DNA of 64,000 nt from Arthrobacter sp. MMS18-M83 (GTDB lineage: Bacteria > Actinomycetota > Actinomycetes > Actinomycetales > Micrococcaceae), in NCBI RefSeq assembly GCF_026683955.1, contig NZ_CP113343.1:4588001-4652000 (forward strand), written 5' to 3'. Position numbers and translations under genes: made by a program. Under the pieces are notes generated by a model. The model saw only the letters and a list, made by a program, of their open reading frames with translations, ran no database searches and was not told the origin of the DNA. Positions 28,679-38,187 of this stretch are shown one piece after another (positions within the stretch are counted from its first letter, which is position 1; each line of letters begins with the position of its first letter).

Positions 28679-29728
28679 ATGAGCAGCGAAACCGCCGCCG
28701 ACTACACGGCCACCGCCGCCAACCCTGCCACCCAACCGACTGGTGCGGCACGGCGCCGCGGGCCGTTCCGGGTGGGGGAACGGGTCCAGCTCACGGACGA
28801 ACGCGGCCGGATGAACACCATCACCCTGGAAGAAGGCGGCGCCTTCCACACGCACCGCGGCTTCCTCAACCACGACGAAATCATCGGCAAGGTTGACGGC
28901 TCAGTAGTGGCAAACAACATAGGCCAGCAGTACCAGACGCTCCGGCCCTTGCTCTCCGATTTCGTGCTGTCCATGCCCCGCGGTGCTGCCGTGGTCTACC
29001 CCAAAGACGCCGGCCAGATCGTGACCATGGCAGACATCTTCCCGGGCGCGCGGGTGGTGGAAGCCGGTGTGGGTTCCGGTGCACTTTCGATCTCCTTGCT
29101 ACGCGCAGTGGGCGACGCCGGTTACCTCCACTCTTTTGAGCGCCGTGAAGAATTCGCCGACATCGCCCGCGGCAACGTGGAAACCATTTTCGGCGGGCCG
29201 CATCCTGCTTGGAAGATCTCGCTGGGCGACTTCCAGGAGGAAGTTGTCCGCACCGAGGAACCCGGATCCGTTGACCGCGTGGTTCTCGACATGCTGGCTC
29301 CTTGGGAATGCCTGGACGCAGTGGCAACGGTCCTGGCCCCCGGCGGCGTATGGATCAACTATGTAGCCACCGTCACCCAGCTCTCCCGTACTGCCGAAGC
29401 CATCCGTGCGGACGGCCGGTTCACGGAACCGGACGCCTGGGAGTCCATGGTTCGTGGCTGGCACCTCGAAGGCCTTGCCGTCCGTCCCGACCACCGCATG
29501 GTTGCCCACACCGGCTTCCTGTTGGTGACGCGTCGCCTTGCGGACGGTGTCACCGGAATCTCCGTCAAGCGCCGTCCTTCCAAGACTGAGTTCAGCGAAG
29601 AGGACTTGAATGCCTGGACGCCGGGAGCCGTGGGGGAGCGGGCTGTTTCCGACAAGAAACTGCGCCGTGCGGCGCGCGATGCGATTGCCGGGACCAACGT
29701 CAAGGACGACCCCTCAGCCTCGCACTAG
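28679..29728 (+). CDS. trmI: tRNA (adenine-N1)-methyltransferase
   Basis: S-adenosylmethionine-dependent enzyme that makes m1A58 in the T-loop of tRNAs. The 349-residue protein has a small N-terminal beta domain (FRVGERVQLTDERGR) and a Rossmann methyltransferase domain with EAGVGSGALSISLLRA (motif I) and VVLDMLAPWECLD (motif IV region). The open frame extends 12 codons upstream, but the ATG at 28679 has AGGAGCGAGG ahead of it. Its place just before the proteasome genes matches other actinobacteria. Confidence 0.95.
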   Translation: MSSETAADYTATAANPATQPTGAARRRGPFRVGERVQLTDERGRMNTITLEEGGAFHTHRGFLNHDEIIGKVDGSVVANNIGQQYQTLRPLLSDFVLSMPRGAAVVYPKDAGQIVTMADIFPGARVVEAGVGSGALSISLLRAVGDAGYLHSFERREEFADIARGNVETIFGGPHPAWKISLGDFQEEVVRTEEPGSVDRVVLDMLAPWECLDAVATVLAPGGVWINYVATVTQLSRTAEAIRADGRFTEPDAWESMVRGWHLEGLAVRPDHRMVAHTGFLLVTRRLADGVTGISVKRRPSKTEFSEEDLNAWTPGAVGERAVSDKKLRRAARDAIAGTNVKDDPSASH

Positions 29729-29829
29729 GCAAACATCACAAACTGGTCCGCATTCCGGATGTCACAGGTTTCCCGACGCTTTTGAGGGCTAAGGTCTATT
29801 TATAGAAAGCGGGAAGGAGCTGATGCTTC

Positions 29830-31644
29830 GTGGATACGTCGAACAATGACTTCGGGCGGACAACACCTGAGGAGCCATCGAACAAGGCCGTGGCTGAGGG
29901 AAAAGCGGGACACAGCGGTGGGGCGATTCAACCGGTGGACGACGCCGGTGAGCTCACTGTTGCGGAACGCCAGATAAACATCCTTCGTGACAAGCTGCGC
30001 CACATCGACCGTCAACTGGCCGCCGCCACCCAGAACAACACCAAACTCGTGACCATGCTGGAAACGGCCAAGGCTGAAATCCTCCGGCTCAAAGGCGCCC
30101 TCGAACAGGACGGCCAACCGCCGTACAGCTTCGGGACCGTCCTGCAAATCAACCCCAGGCGCCAGCCAACGGCCGGCAGCACGGGCCAGGCTGCCACCGA
30201 GGAATCGGTTGACATCTTCAATGCCGGCCGCAAGATGCGCGTGGGCGTCAGCCCCCTCGTGAACCTCAACCAGCTGGCTGTTGGACAAGAAGTCCTCCTC
30301 AACGAGGCCCTGCTTGTGGTTGCCGGCCTTGGTTATGAGAGGGCGGGTGAACTCGTCACGCTCAAGGAAATGCTTGGCTCGGACCGTGCCCTCGTGGTGG
30401 GCCGCGCCGACGAGGAGCGGGTTGTCAGGCTTTCAGGTGCCCTGCAGAAAGTGCACCTTCGAGTCGGTGATGCCCTGTCACTCGATTCCCGCACCGGATA
30501 CGCCCTCGAGAAGGTTCCCAGGGCGGAAGTCGAGAACCTTGTCCTCGAGGAAGTCCCCGATATTACCTACGAGGATATCGGCGGCCTGGGACCGCAAATC
30601 GAACAGATCCGGGATGCCGTCGAACTGCCGTTCCTGCACCCTGACCTGTACCGGGAACACGGCCTCAAGGCGCCCAAGGGCATTCTGCTATATGGCCCGC
30701 CAGGTTGCGGCAAGACACTGATCGCCAAGGCCGTGGCCAACTCGCTCGCCGCCCGCGCGTCCGAACGGGCCGGCAACGTGGATCTCAAGAGCTACTTCCT
30801 GAACATCAAGGGTCCTGAACTCCTTGACAAATACGTTGGCGAAACCGAACGCCACATCCGGCTGATCTTTGCCCGCGCGCGCGAAAAGGCCTCGGACGGC
30901 AGCCCCGTGGTGGTGTTCTTCGATGAAATGGACTCGCTGTTCCGCACCCGCGGCACGGGTGTCTCCTCCGACGTCGAGACAACGATCGTCCCTCAGCTCC
31001 TCAGCGAGATCGACGGCGTGGAGCGGCTGGATAACGTGATCGTCATTGGCGCCTCGAACCGCGAAGACATGATCGACCCCGCCATTCTTCGCCCCGGCCG
31101 TTTGGACGTGAAAGTCAAGATCCACCGGCCCGACGCCGAGGCAGCTGCCGACATTTTCGCCAAGTACATCACCACGGACCTACCCTTCCATGCAACGGAC
31201 CTGGCTGAACACGGTGGCGATGTGCAGGCCACCGTCGACGCCATGATCCAGCGCACCGTCGAGGCCATGTACTCCACCGAGAAATCCAATGAGTACCTCG
31301 AAGTCACCTATGCCAACGGCGACACCGAGATGCTCTACTTCAAGGATTTCAACTCGGGTGCAGTGGTCCAAAACGTGGTGGACCGTGCCAAGAAATACGC
31401 CATCAAGGATCTCCTGCTGACCCAGCAGAAGGGCCTGCGGATCGATCACTTCCTGCGCGCCGTCGTCGACGAATTCCGCGAACACGAGGACATGCCCAAC
31501 ACCACCAATCCGGATGACTGGGCACGTATCTCAGGCAAGAAGGGCGAACGCATCACGTACATCCGCACCATCGTCCAGGGCAAGGCCGGCCAGGAGCCCG
31601 GGAAGTCGATCGAGACGACTCCCAATACCGGCCAGTACCTGTGA
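29830..31644 (+). CDS. arc: Proteasome-activating AAA ATPase (Arc/Mpa)
   Basis: Hexameric ATPase ring that recognises Pup-tagged proteins, unfolds them and threads them into the 20S proteasome. The 604-residue protein has an N-terminal coiled coil (about residues 40-95), OB-type domains (about 100-240), and one AAA module with Walker A GPPGCGKT at 289-296 and Walker B FFDEMD around D365-E366. The C-terminus ends in GQYL, resembling the proteasome-docking tail of mycobacterial Mpa. The start is GTG, with GAAGGAG upstream. Its stop overlaps the dop GTG by four bases. Confidence 0.97.
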   Translation: MDTSNNDFGRTTPEEPSNKAVAEGKAGHSGGAIQPVDDAGELTVAERQINILRDKLRHIDRQLAAATQNNTKLVTMLETAKAEILRLKGALEQDGQPPYSFGTVLQINPRRQPTAGSTGQAATEESVDIFNAGRKMRVGVSPLVNLNQLAVGQEVLLNEALLVVAGLGYERAGELVTLKEMLGSDRALVVGRADEERVVRLSGALQKVHLRVGDALSLDSRTGYALEKVPRAEVENLVLEEVPDITYEDIGGLGPQIEQIRDAVELPFLHPDLYREHGLKAPKGILLYGPPGCGKTLIAKAVANSLAARASERAGNVDLKSYFLNIKGPELLDKYVGETERHIRLIFARAREKASDGSPVVVFFDEMDSLFRTRGTGVSSDVETTIVPQLLSEIDGVERLDNVIVIGASNREDMIDPAILRPGRLDVKVKIHRPDAEAAADIFAKYITTDLPFHATDLAEHGGDVQATVDAMIQRTVEAMYSTEKSNEYLEVTYANGDTEMLYFKDFNSGAVVQNVVDRAKKYAIKDLLLTQQKGLRIDHFLRAVVDEFREHEDMPNTTNPDDWARISGKKGERITYIRTIVQGKAGQEPGKSIETTPNTGQYL

Positions 31645-33311
31645 CGGCCCGGCCGGAAGGCCTGCCCTCTGAGAAACTTCCCGTGGGCGGGGCCATGCGG
31701 GTCATGGGTTCGGAAACTGAATACGGTATCCACGCTCCCTCCGCACCGGGGGCGAACGCCACGATGATGTCCGCGCGAATCATCCAGGCCTACGCGAACC
31801 TGACGCGGCAACGGGCGGCCGGGGGCGCTGAAACGCGGTGGGACTATACGGACGAGGAACCCCTGCATGATGCACGTGGTTGGACGGTTGAGCGCAGTGC
31901 TGCAGACCCCAGCCAGCTGACCGACAGGCCTCCGGTGCTCGACGCCGAGGCGGTTGCGCTGGCTTACGGGCGGCAGGAACTCGAAGCCGATGGCAGCGAC
32001 GAGTCTGGTTCCCTGCTGATGAATATGGTCCTCGGCAACGGGGCGCGCCTGTACGTGGACCATGCCCATCCGGAATACTCGAGTCCCGAGGTCACGAATC
32101 CCCGAGACATCGTTGCGTGGGACGCGGCCGGCGATCTCGTCGCCTTGGCCACGGTCCGGAAGGTCGCAGCCGATCCCGATCTGCCAGCCATCAACCTGTA
32201 CAAAAACAACACCGACAACAAGTCGGTGTCCTACGGTTCCCACGAGAACTACCTCATGCCGCGGGCGGTGCCCTTCGGGGAGATCGTCCGTGGCCTGACG
32301 CCGTTCTTCGTCACGCGCCAGGTCATCTGCGGAGCCGGACGACTCGGCAAGGGCCAGGACGGTTCGACTGCCGGATTCCAAATCAGTCAGCGCGCGGACT
32401 TCTTCGAAGCCGAGGTCGGATTGGAAACCACCATCCGGCGTCCGATCATCAACACCCGGGATGAGCCGCACGCCACGGCGGACAAGTACCGGCGCTTGCA
32501 CGTCATCATCGGCGACGCCAACTTGAGCCAAGTGTCCAACTACCTGAAGTTCGGCACCACGGCTTTGGTCCTGAGCCTCATCGAAGCCGGCCAAGCTCCG
32601 AAGATCGAAGTGCACGAGCCTGTGAGCGGGTTGCAGGCAATCAGCCACGACACCTCTCTGACTGCTACTGTCAGGCTTCTCGACGGTCGGCGCGTAACCG
32701 CATTGGACATCCAATGGATGTATTACGAGGCTGCCGACAAACTTGCCCAGGAAAGCGGTGTCTCCGATTCCTTCAGCGGAGACGGCCATACCCGGGATGT
32801 CCTGGACCGGTGGGAGTCGACGTTGGGGCTTCTGGGGAGCAACCCCGCAGGTGCCTCTTCTTCCGTCGAGTGGCTCGCCAAGATGTCCCTCTTGGAGGGT
32901 TACCGGAACCGTGACGGACTGGAATGGAACGACGCCCGCCTGGGGCTGATCGATTTGCAATGGTCCGACGTGAGGCCTGAGAAAGGCCTCTACTACCGCA
33001 TGCTTTCGCGTGACCGGATGCAGAGGATCGTCGACGACGCCGCCATCAGCCGCGCTGTGGTCGAACCGCCGTCGGACACACGGGCTTATTTTCGTGGGAA
33101 GTGCGTTTCCAGCTTCGGCAAGGACGTTGTCGGCGCCAGTTGGGATTCGGTCATTTTCGACGTTCCCGGCATCGGCAAACTCCAGCGGGTGCCCACGCGG
33201 GAACCCCTCCGCGGCACGGAAGCACTCACCGGCCAGCTCTTTCAAAAGCACGCCACAGCGGGTGCGTTCCTCCGTGAATTGCTCGGACTGGACCCGGCCC
33301 CGCCAGCCTGA
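31641..33311 (+). CDS. dop: Pup deamidase/depupylase
   Basis: Converts the C-terminal glutamine of Pup to glutamate and also removes Pup from tagged proteins. The 556-residue protein is homologous to PafA, with the glutamine-synthetase-like start [12 protein letters not shown] near residues 22-33, conserved [20 protein letters not shown] and [12 protein letters not shown]. It is longer than PafA in the N-terminal half, as expected for Dop. It overlaps arc (GTGA), showing coupling. Because this Pup ends in glutamine, Dop is needed for the pathway to work. Confidence 0.97.
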   Translation: MTARPEGLPSEKLPVGGAMRVMGSETEYGIHAPSAPGANATMMSARIIQAYANLTRQRAAGGAETRWDYTDEEPLHDARGWTVERSAADPSQLTDRPPVLDAEAVALAYGRQELEADGSDESGSLLMNMVLGNGARLYVDHAHPEYSSPEVTNPRDIVAWDAAGDLVALATVRKVAADPDLPAINLYKNNTDNKSVSYGSHENYLMPRAVPFGEIVRGLTPFFVTRQVICGAGRLGKGQDGSTAGFQISQRADFFEAEVGLETTIRRPIINTRDEPHATADKYRRLHVIIGDANLSQVSNYLKFGTTALVLSLIEAGQAPKIEVHEPVSGLQAISHDTSLTATVRLLDGRRVTALDIQWMYYEAADKLAQESGVSDSFSGDGHTRDVLDRWESTLGLLGSNPAGASSSVEWLAKMSLLEGYRNRDGLEWNDARLGLIDLQWSDVRPEKGLYYRMLSRDRMQRIVDDAAISRAVVEPPSDTRAYFRGKCVSSFGKDVVGASWDSVIFDVPGIGKLQRVPTREPLRGTEALTGQLFQKHATAGAFLRELLGLDPAPPA

Positions 33312-33328
33312 ACCGGCAGCAGGTGAAA

Positions 33329-33367
33329 GGCCGCCAAACGGGCTCTTAAAACCGCAGCGTGGCGGCC
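33329..33367 (+). promoter_or_regulatory. Hairpin between dop and pup
   Basis: GGCCGCCA (33329-33336) pairs with TGGCGGCC (33360-33367) over a 23-base loop in the 122-bp gap before pup. It could limit read-through or mark a processing site that sets Pup levels apart from Dop. Confidence 0.35.
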
Positions 33368-33433
33368 CGCCCCGTGGCAGTATGGCATTACAGGAAGTCC
33401 CCGTTGCCGGGGATGGACAGAATGGAGAAGGAA

Positions 33434-33637
33434 ATGGCAGCTCAGGAGCAGCAGCAACCGCAGTCCCGCGACGTCGAGACAGAGGCTGACGTCCCGGAGG
33501 TCCCGCCCGCAGCACCGGAGGCACAGGCCTCGGTCGCCACGCAGGGCGTGGACGATCTCCTCGACGAAATTGATGGCGTACTTGAATCGAACGCCGAAGA
33601 GTTCGTGCGGGCATTTGTGCAAAAGGGCGGCCAGTAA
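33434..33637 (+). CDS. pup: Prokaryotic ubiquitin-like protein
   Basis: Small tag protein of 67 residues that is ligated to lysines of target proteins for proteasomal degradation. The N-terminal half is disordered and rich in Gln, Glu and Pro. The C-terminal half (VDDLLDEIDGVLESNAEEF) is the helix-forming region bound by the ATPase coiled coil. The last residues are VQKGGQ, so glutamine must be deamidated by Dop before PafA can use it. GGAGAAGGAA lies just before the ATG at 33434; the open frame continues upstream but without family similarity. Confidence 0.97.
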   Translation: MAAQEQQQPQSRDVETEADVPEVPPAAPEAQASVATQGVDDLLDEIDGVLESNAEEFVRAFVQKGGQ

Positions 33638-33715
33638 GCAGCCGCCAGCTAATCTCAGGGCCCGGCCGGCGCGAGGCCGCCGGGCATCGGATGTCAGAGT
33701 CGAAGGAGCGCAGCA

Positions 33716-34525
33716 ATGCAGGATCCAGCAGCCGGCCATCTGGCCACCCAAGCAACGTCTTCGTTCACAGAGCATCTGCAACGCTCCAGGCCTGAACTCC
33801 TTCCCTTCAATCAAGTGCTGCCCGCGGGACAGATTCCGCCGGTACCCCATGCCACGACAATCGTTGCCCTGAGTTATCCCGGTGGCGTCCTGATGGCGGG
33901 CGATCGGCGCGCCACCATGGGCAATGTCATCGCCAGCAGGCATATTGAGAAAGTCTTCCCGGCCGACGATTACTCCGTCCTGGGCATTGCCGGCACTGCC
34001 GGACTGGCCATCGACATCACGCGGTTGTTCCAGGTGGAATTGGAACACTACGAAAAGATCGAAGGCACGCTGTTGAGCCTGGACGGCAAGGCCAACCGGC
34101 TTGGGGCCATGATCAGGGGAAACCTGCCCATGGCGATGCAGGGTCTTGCAGTGATCCCGCTTTTCGCAGGCTTCGACCAGGCCGCCGGCGTCGGACGGCT
34201 TTTTTCCTACGATGTCACAGGCGGACGATACGAGGAATTGGAGCACCACTCTGTCGGCTCCGGTTCCGTGTTCGCCCGTGGTGCCCTGAAGAAACTGTGG
34301 CGGCCGAGCCTCACCGAAGACGAGGCAGTCGCCGTCGCCGTCGAAGCCCTCTATGACGCGGCCGACGACGATTCCGCCACAGGCGGACCGGACCCTGTCC
34401 GCCAACTCTGGCCGGTGGTGTACACGGTCACCCGCGCCGGCGCCCGTCGCGTGTCCGAACGGGAGTTGGCGACAATCGCCGGATCCATCATTGAATCGCG
34501 CGCAGCTGCCGGACGGGAGGCCTGA
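33716..34525 (+). CDS. prcB: Proteasome beta subunit
   Basis: Catalytic subunit of the 20S proteasome, 269 residues. Residues 1-46 are the propeptide. Cleavage before Thr47 ([10 protein letters not shown]) frees the N-terminal threonine nucleophile. Other family features are [14 protein letters not shown], the lysine in IEKVFPAD and [11 protein letters not shown]. An SD-like AAGGAG lies about ten bases before the ATG. The gene follows pup after 78 bp that include a GC-rich imperfect hairpin, and is one base from the prcA start. Confidence 0.97.
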   Translation: MQDPAAGHLATQATSSFTEHLQRSRPELLPFNQVLPAGQIPPVPHATTIVALSYPGGVLMAGDRRATMGNVIASRHIEKVFPADDYSVLGIAGTAGLAIDITRLFQVELEHYEKIEGTLLSLDGKANRLGAMIRGNLPMAMQGLAVIPLFAGFDQAAGVGRLFSYDVTGGRYEELEHHSVGSGSVFARGALKKLWRPSLTEDEAVAVAVEALYDAADDDSATGGPDPVRQLWPVVYTVTRAGARRVSERELATIAGSIIESRAAAGREA

Positions 34526-34526
34526 T

Positions 34527-35234
34527 ATGACCCAGCAGTTTTATGTTTCGCCCGAACAGCTGATGAAGGACCGCGCGGACTTCGCGCGGAAGGGCATCGC
34601 CCGGGGCCGTTCCGTCGTCGTGATCAGTTGCGCCGACGGCATCGCGCTGGTGGCGGAAAATCCCTCGCCGTCCCTGCATAAGATCGGCGAGATCTACGAC
34701 AAGATCGCCTTCGCCGCGGTAGGCAAGTACAACGAGTTTGAGAGCCTCCGGCAGGCTGGTGTCCGCTACGCCGACGTCCGCGGCTATTCGTACGATCGCG
34801 AGGACGTCACCGCCCGCGGACTGGCCAGCGTCTATGCGCAGAGCCTCGGCGCAGTCTTCACTGCGGAACAGAAGCCGTTCGAAGTGGAGCTCGCCGTGGC
34901 AGAGGTCGGGCACACCCAGGTCGAGGATCATCTGTACCGGCTGACCTTTGACGGGTCCATTGCCGACGAGAACGGCTTTGTGGTCATGGGCGGCCTGGCC
35001 GAGCAAGTAGCGGAGGTCGTGGCCGGCGGCTGGAAGGCTGATCTCAGCCTGGCCGGCGCCCTGCGCCTGGCGGTCAAGGCACTTGCCACGGACAAGGACG
35101 TGGACGCCCTGCCCGGGACCGCCGTGGAGGCGGCAGTGCTGGACCGGAGTCCGGAAAGCGGTCGCGGTTCCCGTCGGGCATTCCGGCGGCTCCGGGCAGA
35201 GGAAATCACGCAGCTGCTGGCAGGGGAGGCCTGA
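34527..35234 (+). CDS. prcA: Proteasome alpha subunit
   Basis: Structural outer-ring subunit of the 20S proteasome, 235 residues, starting [23 protein letters not shown]... in family style, with [19 protein letters not shown] and the gate-forming N-terminal segment. It lacks the active threonine of beta subunits. The ATG at 34527 lies one base after the prcB stop; the open frame back to 34353 is only a shadow of prcB. Its C-terminal tail ends in LLAGEA. pafA starts one base after its stop. Confidence 0.93.
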   Translation: MTQQFYVSPEQLMKDRADFARKGIARGRSVVVISCADGIALVAENPSPSLHKIGEIYDKIAFAAVGKYNEFESLRQAGVRYADVRGYSYDREDVTARGLASVYAQSLGAVFTAEQKPFEVELAVAEVGHTQVEDHLYRLTFDGSIADENGFVVMGGLAEQVAEVVAGGWKADLSLAGALRLAVKALATDKDVDALPGTAVEAAVLDRSPESGRGSRRAFRRLRAEEITQLLAGEA

Positions 35235-35235
35235 G

Positions 35236-36600
35236 ATGGACAAGAGAATATTTGGGATAGAAACCGAGTTCGGCATTTCGTATTCGAGCCCCGACTCAAG
35301 GCCCTTGGCCCCAGAGGAAGTCGCCAGGTACCTTTTTCGCAAGGTGGTGAGCTGGGGACGCTCGTCCAACGTCTTCCTGACCAACGGCTCGCGCCTTTAC
35401 CTTGACGTCGGCTCGCACCCGGAATACGCCACCGCCGAATGTGACGATCTCGCGCAGCTGATCGCCCACGATCGGGCGGGTGAACTCATTCTCGACGACC
35501 TCGTAGATGAAGCGCAGGCGCGCCTCGCGGCGGAGGGATTCAACGGCACGGTTTACCTGTTCAAGAACAACACCGATTCCGCCGGAAACTCCTACGGCAG
35601 CCATGAGAACTATTTGATTCCCCGGCGGGGTGAGTTCTCGCGGCTCGCCGAGATCCTCATTCCCTTCCTCGTCACACGGCAGCTGATCGTTGGTGCGGGC
35701 AAGGTCCTGAAGACGCCCCATGGTGCCACCTTCGCGTTCTCGCAACGGGCAGACCACATTTGGGAAGGTGTATCTTCAGCAACCACACGGTCCCGCCCCA
35801 TCATCAACACCCGCGATGAGCCGCACGCCGATGCCGAGTTCTTCCGTCGCCTGCACGTGATCGTCGGTGACTCCAACATGTCCGAGACCACCGCCCTGTT
35901 GAAGGTGGGAACGGTGGATCTGCTCCTGCGCATGATCGAGGCCGGAGTGATCATGAGGGACATGCGCATGGAGAACCCGATCCGCAGCATCCGCGAAATC
36001 TCCCATGATCTCAGCGGTAAGGCCTTGGTCCGCCTGGCCAACGGGCGGCAACTGACGGCCCTGGATATCCAGCGCGAATACCTAGCGAAGGTGAGCGCGT
36101 TCGTGTCATCGAACGGAGCCCACAATCCTCACGTACCGCTCATCCTGGACCTGTGGGAGCGCACGCTGAATGGCATTGAAAGCGGCGACACCAGTGGGAT
36201 CGACACCGAAGTGGACTGGGCCATCAAGAAGAAGCTGATGGATGGCTACATGCGTCGCCATGGAATCGGCCTGGATTCCCCGCGGATCGCGCAGCTGGAT
36301 CTCACTTATCACGACATCTCGCGTAGGCGCGGGCTCTTCTTCCTCCTCCAGGCCCGTGGTGCTGCCCGGCGCTTGGTGGCGGACACAGACATCAAGGACG
36401 CCGTGGATGCGCCGCCGCAAACCACCCGGGCAAAACTCCGCGGCGACTTTGTCCGGCGGGCCCAGGAGCTTGGCCGTGACTACACCGTGGACTGGGTCCA
36501 TTTGAAGTTGAACGACCGCGCCCACCAGACGATTTTATGCAAGGACCCCTTCCGCAGCGTTGACGAGCGGGTGGATGCCCTGCTGGACTCAATGAGCTGA
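35236..36600 (+). CDS. pafA: Pup ligase
   Basis: Ligates Pup glutamate to target lysines using ATP, via a phosphorylated Pup intermediate. The 454-residue protein has the glutamine-synthetase-like fold, with [10 protein letters not shown] at residues 5-14, [20 protein letters not shown] around 110-130, and [16 protein letters not shown]. It is related to Dop but lacks the Dop insertion. The ATG at 35236 is one base after the prcA stop; the open frame back to 35083 is a shadow of prcA. It closes the tightly packed prcB-prcA-pafA set. Confidence 0.97.
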   Translation: MDKRIFGIETEFGISYSSPDSRPLAPEEVARYLFRKVVSWGRSSNVFLTNGSRLYLDVGSHPEYATAECDDLAQLIAHDRAGELILDDLVDEAQARLAAEGFNGTVYLFKNNTDSAGNSYGSHENYLIPRRGEFSRLAEILIPFLVTRQLIVGAGKVLKTPHGATFAFSQRADHIWEGVSSATTRSRPIINTRDEPHADAEFFRRLHVIVGDSNMSETTALLKVGTVDLLLRMIEAGVIMRDMRMENPIRSIREISHDLSGKALVRLANGRQLTALDIQREYLAKVSAFVSSNGAHNPHVPLILDLWERTLNGIESGDTSGIDTEVDWAIKKKLMDGYMRRHGIGLDSPRIAQLDLTYHDISRRRGLFFLLQARGAARRLVADTDIKDAVDAPPQTTRAKLRGDFVRRAQELGRDYTVDWVHLKLNDRAHQTILCKDPFRSVDERVDALLDSMS

Positions 36601-36709
36601 CTCCCAGCTTCACCGGTTATTCTGGAGGTTGGCCTTTAACGGGCCTCTACGTGCATGGCCGAGCCTGGCCCGGCCGTGCTCTCCTTTTGCCCCGACGAAA
36701 GTTCAATTT

Positions 36710-37645
36710 GTGCGACGTCTACTAGCAATGCTTATCCCTGGCCTCCTGCTGCTCACCGCCTGTGGCGGAACCCCGGCAGCAGCTCCGCCGGAGCCCACCA
36801 GTCAGTCCGCCGGCGAAGTCGCCAAGCTGGATTCCCTCAAGGTCTCCGACAATGGAGACAAGAAGGCCCCCGGCCTGGAATTCACCAAGCCGCTGGACGT
36901 GACACAGCCAACCATCAAACTGGTCACCGACGGCACCGGCGATAGAGTGAAGGCCGGTCAGATCGCAGAGATCGCCTACATCGCCGTCGACGGCAAAGAT
37001 GGCAAGACCCTTGAAGACACCTTCACCACGGGACCTATGCCGGTCGAACTGAACGACCAACTCAAGACCGGCAGTGCTGTGCTCTACAACGCGCTGGTCG
37101 GCGCGAAAGTAGGCGCCGACATCGCTTTCGCCGTCCCCGGAACCGCGGCGAGCGGAACAACAGCGGCAACTTCGTCGCAGCTGGTGGTCTTCAAGGTCAC
37201 TTCAGTCAAGGACGCCACCAAGGCCCTGGACAAGCCCGAGGGGGATGCCGTGACGCCTCCCGCTGGCCTGCCCACGGTCAAGGTCGATGACAAGGGAATT
37301 CCGCAGATTTCCGTCGACGGCGCGGCGGCTCCACAGAGTCTTATTGCCCAGGACCTCATCAAGGGCAAGGGCGCCGTCGTCAAGGAAACGGACACTCTGA
37401 CGGTCAACTACGTCGGCGTCAACCTGGTGGGCGGCAAGAAGTTCGACTCCAGCTACGATCGCGGAAAGACCGCAAGTTTTGCGCTGAACGGCGTCATCAA
37501 GGGCTGGACCCAAGGTCTAGCCGGCAAGACAGTCGGATCCCGGGTTCTTCTGGTTATCCCCAAGGACCTCGCGTACGGCGACGCCGGTCAAGGTGACGCG
37601 AAGGGCGACCTCGTCTTCGTCGTGGACATCCTCGGCGCCAACTAG
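36710..37645 (+). CDS. FKBP-type peptidyl-prolyl isomerase lipoprotein
   Basis: Lipoprotein of 311 residues exported and anchored at Cys18, with signal peptide MRRLLAMLIPGLLLLTAC (lipobox LTAC). Two FKBP-like domains follow. The first (about 55-170) is divergent and lacks most active-site aromatics. The second (about 205-311) has the conserved TVNYVGVNLVGGKKFDSSYDR and VIKGWTQGLAGKTVGSR and is probably the active isomerase. The GTG at 36710 is chosen because it sits directly before the signal peptide. It is likely to help fold exported proteins. A second, single-domain FKBP follows 50 bases later. Confidence 0.9.
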   Translation: MRRLLAMLIPGLLLLTACGGTPAAAPPEPTSQSAGEVAKLDSLKVSDNGDKKAPGLEFTKPLDVTQPTIKLVTDGTGDRVKAGQIAEIAYIAVDGKDGKTLEDTFTTGPMPVELNDQLKTGSAVLYNALVGAKVGADIAFAVPGTAASGTTAATSSQLVVFKVTSVKDATKALDKPEGDAVTPPAGLPTVKVDDKGIPQISVDGAAAPQSLIAQDLIKGKGAVVKETDTLTVNYVGVNLVGGKKFDSSYDRGKTASFALNGVIKGWTQGLAGKTVGSRVLLVIPKDLAYGDAGQGDAKGDLVFVVDILGAN

Positions 37646-37695
37646 CCTTCAGCAAAATTCACACCGCATTGCCCCTATCAAATTGAGGAGTACCC

Positions 37696-38091
37696 ATGTC
37701 ATTTGGCCAGCGTGATTACGACCGCACTAAGCCGGAAATCGACTTCCCGGAGGGCGACGTCCCCGTGGAACTCGTCATCAAGGACATCATCGTCGGTGAC
37801 GGCGCCGAGGCTCAGGCCGGCGACACCGTCTCCACTCATTACGTTGGCGTGGCTTGGTCCACGGGCGAGGAATTCGACGCATCTTGGGGCCGCGGGGCGC
37901 CGCTGGACTTCCGGGTCGGCGTTGGCCAGGTCATCCAGGGTTGGGACCAGGGTCTGCTTGGCATGAAGGTCGGCGGCCGTCGTCGTCTGGAAATCCCCTC
38001 GGAGCTCGCCTATGGCTCCCGTGGCGCGGGCGGGGCCATCAAGCCCAACGAAGCACTCATCTTCGTCGTGGATCTCGTGGCAGTTCGCTAG
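37696..38091 (+). CDS. FKBP-type peptidyl-prolyl cis-trans isomerase
   Basis: Cytosolic isomerase of 131 residues with a single complete FKBP domain: GDTVSTHYVGVAWSTGEEFDASW, VIQGWDQGLLGMKVGGRRRL and GSRGAGGAIKPNEALIFVVDL. All the usual ligand-pocket aromatics appear present. There is no signal peptide. A GAGGAG ribosome site precedes the ATG. It follows the lipoprotein FKBP and is separated from pafBC by a strong terminator. Confidence 0.95.
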   Translation: MSFGQRDYDRTKPEIDFPEGDVPVELVIKDIIVGDGAEAQAGDTVSTHYVGVAWSTGEEFDASWGRGAPLDFRVGVGQVIQGWDQGLLGMKVGGRRRLEIPSELAYGSRGAGGAIKPNEALIFVVDLVAVR

Positions 38092-38105
38092 GTTTCCGCA
38101 GCCTA

Positions 38106-38153
38106 GGAAGGCGCGTCTGCAGCCGGAGGAATCCGGCCGCAGACGCGCCTTCC
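38106..38153. terminator. Strong hairpin terminator before pafBC
   Basis: Perfect 15-bp stem (38106-38120 with 38139-38153); the interior can form a further GCCGG/CCGGC stem. It ends the FKBP transcript and separates it from the pafBC unit, whose GTG is 35 bases away. Confidence 0.8.
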
Positions 38154-38187
38154 GCCTTTGCCGCAGGAATTTAGTAACGTTGCAATC

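Noticed and set aside
33638..33715. GC-rich imperfect hairpin between pup and prcB as a terminator
   Set aside because: Bulged stem without a U-tract inside a conserved operon; termination here would cut off the proteasome genes.
31446..33755. 769-residue open frame on the minus strand
   Set aside because: It lies antisense to dop and the dop-pup gap. High GC makes long antisense frames common, and the protein has no family-like segments, while dop is certain.
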